The position numbers were made by a program, and so were the translations under genes. This document shows positions 53,402 to 60,887 of a stretch of DNA of 64,000 nt, piece after piece. The stretch comes from Actinacidiphila glaucinigra. Lineage in GTDB: Bacteria > Actinomycetota > Actinomycetes > Streptomycetales > Streptomycetaceae. How positions within the stretch are numbered: position 1 is the first letter of the stretch; each line of letters starts with the position of its first letter. The notes under the pieces were generated by a model. That model was not told the origin of the DNA. It was given only the letters and a program-made list of their open reading frames with translations, and did not search any database. The stretch covers positions 62,001 through 126,000 of the forward strand of contig NZ_FZOF01000015.1 of assembly GCF_900188405.1 (NCBI RefSeq). The letters run 5' to 3'.

Positions 53402-54715
53402 TCAGGTACGCCAGGGCAGCTCCGCCGCGACGGTGGTCGGGCCGCCGGCGGGGGAGTCCACCGCGAGGACGCCGTCCACCGCCCCCAGCCGCTCCGCGAG
53501 CCCGGCCAGACCCGAGCCGCGCCCCGTGGACGCGCCGCCGCGCCCGTTGTCGACGACGTGGATCATCAGCCGGTCCCCGGAGCGCCACAGGTCGACCGCG
53601 GCGCGCGAGGCACCGCTGTGCTTGCTGACGTTCTGCAGCAGCTCGGAGACGGTGAAGTACGCGATGCCCTCGATCGCCGGCACCGGCCGCCCCGGCAGGT
53701 CCACGCTCACCTGCACCGGCACGGTGCAGCGCGCCGCGAGGGCGGACAGGGCGGCGTCCAGGCCGCGGTCGGTGAGGACGGCGGGGTGGATGCCGCGGGC
53801 CAGGTCGCGCAGCTCCTGGAGGGCCAGCTTCACCTCGCCGTGGGCCTCCTCGACCATGGTGGCGGCCGCCTTCGGATCCTCCTGGAGCTTCTCCTTGGCC
53901 AGGCCCAGGTCCATGGCGAGTGCGACGAGCCGCGCCTGCGCCCCGTCGTGCAGGTCGCGCTCGATGCGCCGCAGGTCGGCGGCGGCGGTGTCGACCACCG
54001 TGCCGCGGTCCGACTCCAGCTCCGTGACGCGGCTGGCCAGCCGCGACGGCCCCAGCAGCCCGGCGACCAGGCCCCGGTCCACGTACGCCATGCCCCGGAT
54101 CAGCCAGGGGGTGACCAGGACGAGCAGCAGTCCGAGCACGGAGGTCATGGCCACCTCGAACGGCGAGTCCAGCCACCAGCCGTTGCCGTTCCCGTCCCCG
54201 TACAGCTGGAGTCCGGGCTGGTCGGTGTAGGCCGGGAAGACCCACTGCCACAGCGGGTACGTGAGGAGCCCCCAGCCGTAGGTGAAGAACGAGATGGCCA
54301 CGGAGAAGGTGAACACGCCCCACGGGAAGTGCACGAAGAAGTACAGGATGTGCCGCCAGGAGGCACCGCTGGTCAGCTGGCCGCCGAGCCACGACATGAA
54401 GCCCTGGCCGGGCCGCCGGCGCAGCGGCTCGGGCGCGGCCACGTCGATGCGCAGGCACTGGCGGGCCCGCTCGCGCTCCACGACGCCGAGTCCACGGCAC
54501 CCGGCCAGCATCAGGGCGAGGACGGGCAGCCCGAGGAAGGTGACCAGCAGCCCCGCGCCGAGCGACAGCATCGTCACGGTGAAGACGAAGCCGATGATGC
54601 CCATCGGCAGGTTCAGCAGCAGATACAGCAGCTCGCGCCAGGTGCGGGCCTCGATCGGCGCGCGCAGCGCCGCGGGCAGCCGGTGCTCGCGCGGTTCCGG
54701 GAAACCGTATGCCAT
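53402..54715 (-). CDS. Sensor histidine kinase 1 (NarX/DesK-type)
   Basis: The 437-residue kinase has an N-terminal multi-helix sensor region. Hydrophobic segments lie near residues 34-60 and 65-80, a third at 125-155, and one near 205-225. The cytoplasmic core has the HisKA_3 box RIERDLHDGAQARLVALAMD (His in LHDG) near residue 260, followed by a HATPase_c domain with VSELLQNVSKHSG, then DNGRGG and GSGLAGLAERL. It should phosphorylate the response regulator at 52467. The signal is unknown. It is a close duplicate of the kinase at 54952 in the core, but not in the sensor region. The ATG at 54715 (MAYGFPEPREHR) is chosen over a longer frame. Confidence 0.9.
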   Translation of the reverse strand: MAYGFPEPREHRLPAALRAPIEARTWRELLYLLLNLPMGIIGFVFTVTMLSLGAGLLVTFLGLPVLALMLAGCRGLGVVERERARQCLRIDVAAPEPLRRRPGQGFMSWLGGQLTSGASWRHILYFFVHFPWGVFTFSVAISFFTYGWGLLTYPLWQWVFPAYTDQPGLQLYGDGNGNGWWLDSPFEVAMTSVLGLLLVLVTPWLIRGMAYVDRGLVAGLLGPSRLASRVTELESDRGTVVDTAAADLRRIERDLHDGAQARLVALAMDLGLAKEKLQEDPKAAATMVEEAHGEVKLALQELRDLARGIHPAVLTDRGLDAALSALAARCTVPVQVSVDLPGRPVPAIEGIAYFTVSELLQNVSKHSGASRAAVDLWRSGDRLMIHVVDNGRGGASTGRGSGLAGLAERLGAVDGVLAVDSPAGGPTTVAAELPWRT

Positions 54716-54905
54716 GGTCACGTCCGTCCTCTTCGTCGTCCCTCTGCGACCGCCTGTGATACCTCCAGCCTCGTCCTCCGAGGCCTTCTCCCCCATGGTG
54801 CGGATAGGCGTCTTCGACCTGGGGAAAACCCCACCCCCACGTTGCGGCGGCCCGGACTCCAGGCGGCCCGGACCCCAGGTGGCACGGGTGCCCGGCGGCA
54901 CGGGA

Positions 54906-54940
54906 GAAGGCCGGTGCCCTCAGCGAGGGCACCGGCCTTC
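54906..54940 (-). terminator. Hairpin between the two kinase genes
   Basis: A perfect 16-bp stem (GAAGGCCGGTGCCCTC with its complement) with a 3-nt loop lies 12 nt past the kinase 2 stop. It implies that kinase 2 and kinase 1 are separate transcripts. Confidence 0.85.
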
Positions 54941-54951
54941 CCGTACCCGGC

Positions 54952-56115
54952 TCAGGCGCGGTCCCGCCAGGGCAGCTCGGCCGTCACCGTCGTCGGGCCG
55001 CCGGCCGGGGAGTCGACCACCAGCAGACCGTCCACGGAGTCCAGCCGCTCGGCCAGCCCGCCCAGACCGCTGCCGCCCGACGTGGTCGCCCCGCCCCGGC
55101 CGTCGTCGCGGACCTGGATCATCAGCCGGCCGTCCGAGCGCCACAGCTCGACGACGGCCCGGCGCGCCCCGCTGTGCTTGCTGATGTTCTGCAGCAGCTC
55201 GGAGACGGTGAAGTACGCGATGCCCTCGATCGCCGGCGCCGGCCGGCCGGCCAGGTCCACCTGGACCTGCACCGGAACCGTGCACCGGGCGGCCACCGAG
55301 GACAGGGCGGCGTCCAGGCCGCGGTCGGTGAGGACGGCGGGGTGGATGCCGCGGGCCAGGTCGCGCAGCTCCTGGAGGGCCAGCTTCACCTCGCCGTGGG
55401 CCTCCCCGACCATCCGCGCCGCCGCCTCCGGATCCTCCTGGAGCTTCTCCTTGGCCAGGCCCAGGTCCATGGCGAGTGCGACGAGCCGCGCCTGCGCCCC
55501 GTCGTGCAGGTCGCGCTCGATGCGCCGCAGGTCGGCGGCGGCGGTGTCGACCACCGTGCCGCGATCGGACTCCAGCTCGGCGATCCGCCGCTCCAGCTCG
55601 TCGGAGGGCGACAGCAGGCCGCGGACCATCGCGCGGTCCGCGTTGGCCAGCCCCCGGGCGATGAACGGCAGCACCGGCCACGCGACGAAGAGCGAGGTCA
55701 AGGCGATGGTGAAGGTCGCGATCCCCCACGGCAGCCGGATGAAGAAGTACAGCGCGTGGCGCCACCCCACCGGGTCCTTCAGCGAGGTCCACAGCCAGGG
55801 GAAGAAGCCCATCCGCCCGGGGCTCAGCGACCGGGGCTCGTCCACGGCCACCCCGAGCATGCCGCGCGCCCGTATCCGCTCCAGCCGCCCCAGCAGCCGG
55901 CACCCGGCCAGCCCCAGAGCCAGCAGCGGCAGGCCGATCACCGTCACCGACAGCCCGACGCCGAGGTAGAGGACGACGGCTACGTAGACGAAGCCCGCGA
56001 TGTCCACGGGCAGGTTCGCCAGGAGATACGCGATCTCCTTCCACGTCACCGCGTCGAAGGCGAAGCGCGCCGGCGGCAGCGGGGCGGCTTCCCCGCGCTG
56101 GGAGTTGATGGTCAT
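54952..56115 (-). CDS. Sensor histidine kinase 2 (NarX/DesK-type)
   Basis: The 387-residue kinase has the same plan as kinase 1: a shared sensor topology (helices near residues 28-80 and 118-155) and a cytoplasmic HisKA_3 (IERDLHDGAQARLVALAMDL) and HATPase_c core. It lacks the extracytoplasmic insertion of about 45 residues present in kinase 1 (the DQPGLQLYGDG region). The core is about 85-90% identical to kinase 1 by eye. Its promoter side faces nuoA of the second cluster. Both kinases probably signal to the single response regulator. Confidence 0.9.
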   Translation of the reverse strand: MTINSQRGEAAPLPPARFAFDAVTWKEIAYLLANLPVDIAGFVYVAVVLYLGVGLSVTVIGLPLLALGLAGCRLLGRLERIRARGMLGVAVDEPRSLSPGRMGFFPWLWTSLKDPVGWRHALYFFIRLPWGIATFTIALTSLFVAWPVLPFIARGLANADRAMVRGLLSPSDELERRIAELESDRGTVVDTAAADLRRIERDLHDGAQARLVALAMDLGLAKEKLQEDPEAAARMVGEAHGEVKLALQELRDLARGIHPAVLTDRGLDAALSSVAARCTVPVQVQVDLAGRPAPAIEGIAYFTVSELLQNISKHSGARRAVVELWRSDGRLMIQVRDDGRGGATTSGGSGLGGLAERLDSVDGLLVVDSPAGGPTTVTAELPWRDRA

Positions 56116-56318
56116 GACGTCAAGCCTGCCGGGGACGGGGCGGCCACCGCCATGGGGTGCGCCTGCCAGGACAAGGTGGGGTTATCCGTACCACCGGTGA
56201 GGACGGGTGGTTCGGCTCCGGGGGGCAGGGCCTAGACTCCGTTCGTACAGATCGTCTAAAAGATCCACCGGGATCGCTGGACAACGCGCTTACGACGAGA
56301 AACGAGGGGCGGACGGAC

Positions 56319-56687
56319 GTGGACTACTTCCACGGCTACTCGGTCGTCGGGCTGGTCGCGGTGCTCGGGGTGCTCTTCGTGACCGTGGCCTTCGGGGCCG
56401 GTCGCCTGCTGCGGCCCGTGGTGCCGACGCAGGAGAAGATGCTCACGTACGAGTGCGGCGTCGACCCCGTCGGCGAGGGCTGGGCGCACACCCAGATCCG
56501 CTACTACGTCTACTCGTTCCTGTACGTCATCTTCGCGGTCGACGCGATCTTCCTCTTCCCCTGGGCGACGGTGTTCGCCGCCGAGGGGTACGGCGGCACG
56601 ACGCTGGTCGAGATGTTCGTCTTCCTCGGCTTCCTCGCCGTCGGTCTGCTCTACGCCTGGAAGAAGGGCGTCCTGGAATGGACGTGA
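56319..56687 (+). CDS. nuoA: NuoA-like subunit of the second nuo cluster
   Basis: The 122-residue membrane protein has three helices and the NuoA loop YECGVDPVGEGWAHTQIRYY followed by FAVDAIFLFPWATVF. It shows the same architecture as NuoA at 21225 but is clearly divergent. Start is the GTG at 56319 (VDYFHGYSVVG) behind GAGGGGCGG; an earlier in-frame start from 56157 adds a non-conserved leader. It overlaps the next gene by 10 nt. Confidence 0.93.
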   Translation: MDYFHGYSVVGLVAVLGVLFVTVAFGAGRLLRPVVPTQEKMLTYECGVDPVGEGWAHTQIRYYVYSFLYVIFAVDAIFLFPWATVFAAEGYGGTTLVEMFVFLGFLAVGLLYAWKKGVLEWT

Positions 56688-57295
56688 CCGATGTGACCGA
56701 TGTGAGCACTCCCGAGTACCTGCCGGAGCCGCGACGCCTCGGTACGCTCGCGCGCCTGGCACCCGAACCGATGAAGGTGGTCCTGAACTGGGGCCGCCGC
56801 TACAGCCTGTGGGTCTTCAACTTCGGGCTCGCCTGCTGCGCCATCGAGTTCATCGCCGCCTCCATGGCCCGGCACGACTTCATCCGGCTCGGCGTGATCC
56901 CCTTCGCGCCCGGCCCGCGCCAGGCCGACCTCATGGTCGTCTCGGGCACCGTCACCGACAAGATGGCCCCGGCCGTGAAGCGTCTGTACGAGCAGATGCC
57001 CGAGCCGAAGTACGTCATCTCCTTCGGCGCCTGCTCCAACTGCGGCGGCCCCTACTGGGATTCGTACTCCGTGACCAAGGGCGTCGACCAGATCATCCCC
57101 GTCGACGTCTACGTGCCCGGCTGCCCGCCGCGGCCCGAGGCGCTGCTGCAGGGCATCCTCAAGCTCCAGGAGAAGATCGCCCGCGAGTCGCTCGGCGAGC
57201 GCTACGGCGACGGCGGCACCCCGCGCGCGTCCACCGCGGCGCTGCGCAGCGGCCTCGTCCAGGCCCCGCCGCCGCCCGGGGAGGCCGCGAAGTGA
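56678..57295 (+). CDS. nuoB: NuoB-like subunit of the second nuo cluster
   Basis: The 205-residue protein retains the N2-cluster ligands C53-C54 (GLACCAIEF), C119 (GACSNCGG) and C149 (PGCPPRPE), so it should hold an active quinone-reducing cluster. The N-terminus carries a small repeat, DVTDVTDV, from DNA repeats of GACGTGACCGATGTG. The start at 56678 overlaps nuoA; a GTG eight codons later is an alternative. The protein is more distant from NuoB at 21600 than copies from a recent duplication would be. Confidence 0.93.
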   Translation: MDVTDVTDVSTPEYLPEPRRLGTLARLAPEPMKVVLNWGRRYSLWVFNFGLACCAIEFIAASMARHDFIRLGVIPFAPGPRQADLMVVSGTVTDKMAPAVKRLYEQMPEPKYVISFGACSNCGGPYWDSYSVTKGVDQIIPVDVYVPGCPPRPEALLQGILKLQEKIARESLGERYGDGGTPRASTAALRSGLVQAPPPPGEAAK

Positions 57296-58410
57296 CCACG
57301 CCCTTCGACCGGCTCCCCGAGCCGGACGCCGTCGCCGAGGTCTTCGGCGCCGAGGCCACGGCGGAGGAGGCGTACGGCCTGCTGACCGTCGACGTCCCCG
57401 CCGCCTCCTGGACCGACGCCCTGCGCGCCGCCCGGGACACCCTCGGCTGCACCTTCTTCGACTGGCTCAGCGCCGTCGACGAGGGCGGCGCCGGCTTCCG
57501 CGTCTGCGCCCACGTCGTCGCCCCCGCGGTCGGCTCGGTGCGGCGCCTGATGATCCGTACGACCGTCCCGCACGAGGCACCGGCCCTGCCGACCGCCGTC
57601 GGCGTCTACGCGGGTGCCGCCTGGCACGAGCGCGAGACGCACGAGATGTTCGGCGTGGACTTCACCGGGCACCCGCACCTGGTGCCGCTGCTGCTGCCCG
57701 AAGGCTTCGAGGGGCACCCGCTGCGCAAGGACTTCGTGCTGGCGGCACGCGTCGCGAAGGCGTGGCCCGGCGCGAAGGAGCCGGGGGAGTCCGACCACGG
57801 CGGCCCCAAGAGGCGGCAGATGCTGCCCCCCGGTGTGCCCGATCCCAACGACTGGGGCCCGATGAAGGGCCAGCTCCCGCCCGCCCCGGCGCGCCCCGCC
57901 CGGACCCCGCGCGCCGCCGGAGCCGCAGGTGCGGCGGGCGCCGCCGAGCGCCCGGCCCGGCGTACGCGCAGTGTCACCGAGGGCTCCGCCAGCCAGGGTG
58001 CCGCCGAGGCCCCGGCGGCGTCCGAGGCCCCCGCCGCCACCCCGCGCCGCACCCGCTCGGCGAGCGACGGCTCGGCCGGCCAGGCCGGCCGGACGGGAGC
58101 CGCCGAGGCCCCTGAGGCCCCCGCCGCTCCCGTGACGCCCCGCAAGCGCACCCCGGACGCCCCCTGGGACGTCCCCCGCGACACCGCACCGGCCGCAGAA
58201 CCGGCCGCAGAACCGGCCGCCGAACCGGCCGCCGCCGCTCCGGCGGCGGAGCCCGACGCGGCGAAACCCGGCAAACCCGCGCCGCCCGCCAAGGGCGGCA
58301 CCGGCGAGCCCGCCGAAAGCTCCCCCGCCGAAAACTCCCCCGACGGCAGCCCGGCCACCCCGCCGGACGCCCCCGGCAACGACGACGCAGAAGGAGGCAG
58401 CACACCGTGA
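57292..58410 (+). CDS. nuoC: NuoC-like subunit with long Ala/Pro tail
   Basis: The 372-residue protein has a normal NuoC core up to about residue 190 (AAWHERETHEMFGVDFTGHP, then GHPLRKDFVLAARV). A tail of about 180 residues rich in Ala, Pro, Thr and Arg follows, with PAAEPAAEPAAEPAA repeats (near residues 300-315, DNA 58190-58245) and KPAPPAKG. NuoC is normally about 170-250 residues. The tail replaces nothing of NuoD, which is absent, so this is not a NuoCD fusion. It overlaps nuoB and nuoH by 4 nt. Confidence 0.9.
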   Translation: MTTPFDRLPEPDAVAEVFGAEATAEEAYGLLTVDVPAASWTDALRAARDTLGCTFFDWLSAVDEGGAGFRVCAHVVAPAVGSVRRLMIRTTVPHEAPALPTAVGVYAGAAWHERETHEMFGVDFTGHPHLVPLLLPEGFEGHPLRKDFVLAARVAKAWPGAKEPGESDHGGPKRRQMLPPGVPDPNDWGPMKGQLPPAPARPARTPRAAGAAGAAGAAERPARRTRSVTEGSASQGAAEAPAASEAPAATPRRTRSASDGSAGQAGRTGAAEAPEAPAAPVTPRKRTPDAPWDVPRDTAPAAEPAAEPAAEPAAAAPAAEPDAAKPGKPAPPAKGGTGEPAESSPAENSPDGSPATPPDAPGNDDAEGGSTP

Positions 58411-59369
58411 GCGACGCCCTCGAAGTGATCCTCCGGCTGCTCGCCGTGCTCGTCGCCTTCCTCGTCCTGCCCCTGGTCGTCGGCCAGACCGAGCACAAGG
58501 TCATGGCCCACATGCAGGGACGTCTCGGGCCCATGTACGCCGGCGGCTTCCACGGCTGGGCCCAGCTCGTCGCCGACGGCGTGAAGTTCGCGCAGAAGGA
58601 GGACGTGGTCCCGGCCGACGCGGACCGGAAGATCTTCCAGCTCGCGCCCGCCGTCGCACTGCTGCCCTACCTCCTGGTCCTCATCGCGATCCCGATCGGC
58701 CCCGGCGGACTCGTCGGCCAGGACATCGACGCGGGCCTGTTCTTCGTCCTCGCCGTGATGGGCGTGGGCGTGCTCGGCTCGCTCATGGCCGGCTGGGCCT
58801 CGGCCAACAAGTTCTCCCTCCTCGGCGGTCTGCGCAGCGCAGCACAGCTGATGTCGTACGAGCTGCCGATGCTGCTCGCCGCCGCGTCCGTCGCCATGGC
58901 GGCCGGGACGCTGTCACTGCCCGGCATCGTCGACGCGTACGCCTGGTGGTGGACGCCGTGGCAGCTGATCGGAGCCGTCGTGTTCTTCACGGCCGGCCTC
59001 GCCGAGCTCCAGCGCCCGCCGTTCGACATGCCCGTCGCGGACTCGGAGATCATCTTCGGTGCCTACACCGAGTACACGGGGATGCGCTTCGCCCTGTTCC
59101 TGCTCGCGGAGTACGCCGGCATCGTCGTGCTCTGCGGCCTGACGACCGTCCTGTTCCTGGGCGGCTGGCACGGCCCCTGGTCCGACAGCCTCGGCTGGCT
59201 GTGGACGCTGCTCAAGACCGCGGCCCTGGCCTTCGTCGTGATCTGGCTCCGGGTCACGTACCCCCGGCTGCGCGAGGACCAGCTGCAGAGGTTCGCCTGG
59301 ACCGTCCTCATCCCGCTCGCCCTGACCCAGATCGCGCTCACCGGCGTGGTGAAGGTGGTGATCTCCTGA
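58407..59369 (+). CDS. nuoH: NuoH-like subunit of the second nuo cluster
   Basis: The 320-residue membrane protein has the normal NuoH length and eight helices. Conserved loops include TEHKVMAHMQGRLGPMYAG (about residues 29-47), in place of the ERK..R.GPN form, and ELQRPPFDMPVADSEIIFGA. These match NuoH but are altered in the usual GPNR and NR positions of the quinone-chamber loop. The stop overlaps the nuoI start by 1 nt. Confidence 0.92.
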   Translation: MSDALEVILRLLAVLVAFLVLPLVVGQTEHKVMAHMQGRLGPMYAGGFHGWAQLVADGVKFAQKEDVVPADADRKIFQLAPAVALLPYLLVLIAIPIGPGGLVGQDIDAGLFFVLAVMGVGVLGSLMAGWASANKFSLLGGLRSAAQLMSYELPMLLAAASVAMAAGTLSLPGIVDAYAWWWTPWQLIGAVVFFTAGLAELQRPPFDMPVADSEIIFGAYTEYTGMRFALFLLAEYAGIVVLCGLTTVLFLGGWHGPWSDSLGWLWTLLKTAALAFVVIWLRVTYPRLREDQLQRFAWTVLIPLALTQIALTGVVKVVIS

Positions 59370-59947
59370 TGGGCATCCCCGGTTCCGGCCTGGCCAAGGG
59401 CCTCGCCGTCACCCTGCGCACGATGACCCGGCGCTCGCACACCGCGCAGTACCCCGAGGTGCAGCCCGAACTGCCGCCCCGCTCCCGCGGAGTGATCGCG
59501 CTGTTCGAGGAGAACTGCACGGTCTGCATGCTGTGCGCCCGCGAGTGCCCCGACTGGTGCATCTACATCGACTCCCACAAGGAGACGGTGCCCGCCACCG
59601 CCCCCGGTGGCCGCGAGCGCAGCCGCAACGTGCTGGACCGCTTCGCCATCGACTTCTCGCTCTGCATGTACTGCGGCATCTGCATCGAGGTGTGCCCCTT
59701 CGACGCCCTGTTCTGGTCGCCGGAGTTCGAGTACGCGGAGACCGACATCCTCGAACTCACCCACGAGCGCGACAAGCTGCGCGAGTGGATGTGGACCGTG
59801 CCCGCCCCGCCGCCGCTCGACCCGGCCGCCGAGGAGCCCAAGGAACTGGGTGCCGCCCGCAAGGCTGCGGAGAAGGCCGCCGCAGCGGCCGCCGCCGCCC
59901 AGGGCGAGGCAGGGACCGGGCGCGAGCAGCCGGGGGGCGAGGCGTGA
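59369..59947 (+). CDS. nuoI: NuoI-like subunit of the second nuo cluster
   Basis: The 192-residue ferredoxin-like protein keeps both [4Fe-4S] ligand sets: C50/C53/C56/C60 (CTVCMLCARECPDWC) and C99/C102/C105/C109 (CMYCGICIEVCP). Without nuoEFG in the cluster it is the natural entry point for electrons, for example from ferredoxin. The Ala/Glu-rich C-terminal tail is shared with NuoI at 30232. Confidence 0.94.
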   Translation: MGIPGSGLAKGLAVTLRTMTRRSHTAQYPEVQPELPPRSRGVIALFEENCTVCMLCARECPDWCIYIDSHKETVPATAPGGRERSRNVLDRFAIDFSLCMYCGICIEVCPFDALFWSPEFEYAETDILELTHERDKLREWMWTVPAPPPLDPAAEEPKELGAARKAAEKAAAAAAAAQGEAGTGREQPGGEA

Positions 59948-60501
59948 ACGTCGCCGCAGCCCACCCCGGCTTCCTGTCCCCGACCGGGGTCGAGATCGTC
60001 TTCGTCCTCGTCGGCGTCGCGACCCTCGCCGCCGCCGTCGTCAGCGTCACCACCAAGCAGCTGGTGCACGCCGCACTGTGGCTGGTCGTCGCGCTCGGCG
60101 GCGTCGCCGTCGAATACCTCCTCCTCACCGCCGAGTTCATCGCCTGGGTGCAGGTGCTGATCTACGTCGGGTCCGTCGTCGTGCTCGTGCTGTTCGGCCT
60201 GATGCTCACCAAGGCGCCCATCGGGCGCTCCCCGGACGCCGATTCCGGCAACCGGATCGCGGCCCTCGCCGTGGCGGTCGCCGCCGCGGGCACGCTGGTG
60301 TGGGTCGTGGTGGACGCCTTCCGGTCCACCTGGATCGACGTGGACGGCGCCCCGCAGGGCTCCACCAAGGTCACCGGCGAGATCCTCTTCCGCCACTGGG
60401 TGCTGCCGTTCGAGGCGCTGTCCGTGCTCCTGCTCGCCGCGCTCGTCGGTGCGATCGTCCTGTCCCGCAAGCAGTCCCGTCAGCAGCCGGGGGAGCGCTG
60501 A
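59944..60501 (+). CDS. nuoJ: NuoJ-like subunit of the second nuo cluster
   Basis: The 185-residue protein has five helices and the AWVQVLIYVGSVVVLVLFGLML segment (split as AWVQVLIYVGSV and VVLVLFGLML) that matches the coupling helix of NuoJ. It has the usual family length, unlike NuoJ at 30885. Start is GTG at 59944, 4 nt inside nuoI; the stop overlaps nuoK by 1 nt. Confidence 0.9.
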   Translation: MNVAAAHPGFLSPTGVEIVFVLVGVATLAAAVVSVTTKQLVHAALWLVVALGGVAVEYLLLTAEFIAWVQVLIYVGSVVVLVLFGLMLTKAPIGRSPDADSGNRIAALAVAVAAAGTLVWVVVDAFRSTWIDVDGAPQGSTKVTGEILFRHWVLPFEALSVLLLAALVGAIVLSRKQSRQQPGER

Positions 60502-60887
60502 TGCATCTCGCCTATCCCGCCGTCCTCGCCGCCCTCCTGTTCTCCGTCGGCCTGTACGGCGTCCTCGCCCGGCGCAACGCGATCCTCGTCCTGATGTCGG
60601 TCGAGCTGATGCTGAACGCGGTCAACCTCAACCTGGTCGCCTTCGACGTCTGGCTCCGCGACACCCTCCACGCCGGGCAGGCGCTGACGCTGTTCGTCAT
60701 CGTCGTCGCCGCCGCCGAGATCGGCATCGGTCTCGCCATCGTGCTGCTGGTGTACCGCAACCGGGGCAGCTCGGACGTCGACCGCCTCACCGACCTCGCC
60801 GAGCACGGACCGCATGATCCGCACGACCCGCAGGGCGAAGGGGACGGGCCCTCCGCACCCGAAGAGAAGGCCGAGGCCGCAGCGTGA
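60501..60887 (+). CDS. nuoK: NuoK-like subunit of the second nuo cluster
   Basis: The 128-residue, three-helix protein keeps the buried Glu residues in LMSVELMLNAVNLNL and AAAEIGIGLAIVLLV. A charged C-terminal tail of about 30 residues (HDPHDPQGEGDGPSAPEEK) is added. It overlaps nuoJ and nuoL at its ends. Confidence 0.93.
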   Translation: MHLAYPAVLAALLFSVGLYGVLARRNAILVLMSVELMLNAVNLNLVAFDVWLRDTLHAGQALTLFVIVVAAAEIGIGLAIVLLVYRNRGSSDVDRLTDLAEHGPHDPHDPQGEGDGPSAPEEKAEAAA

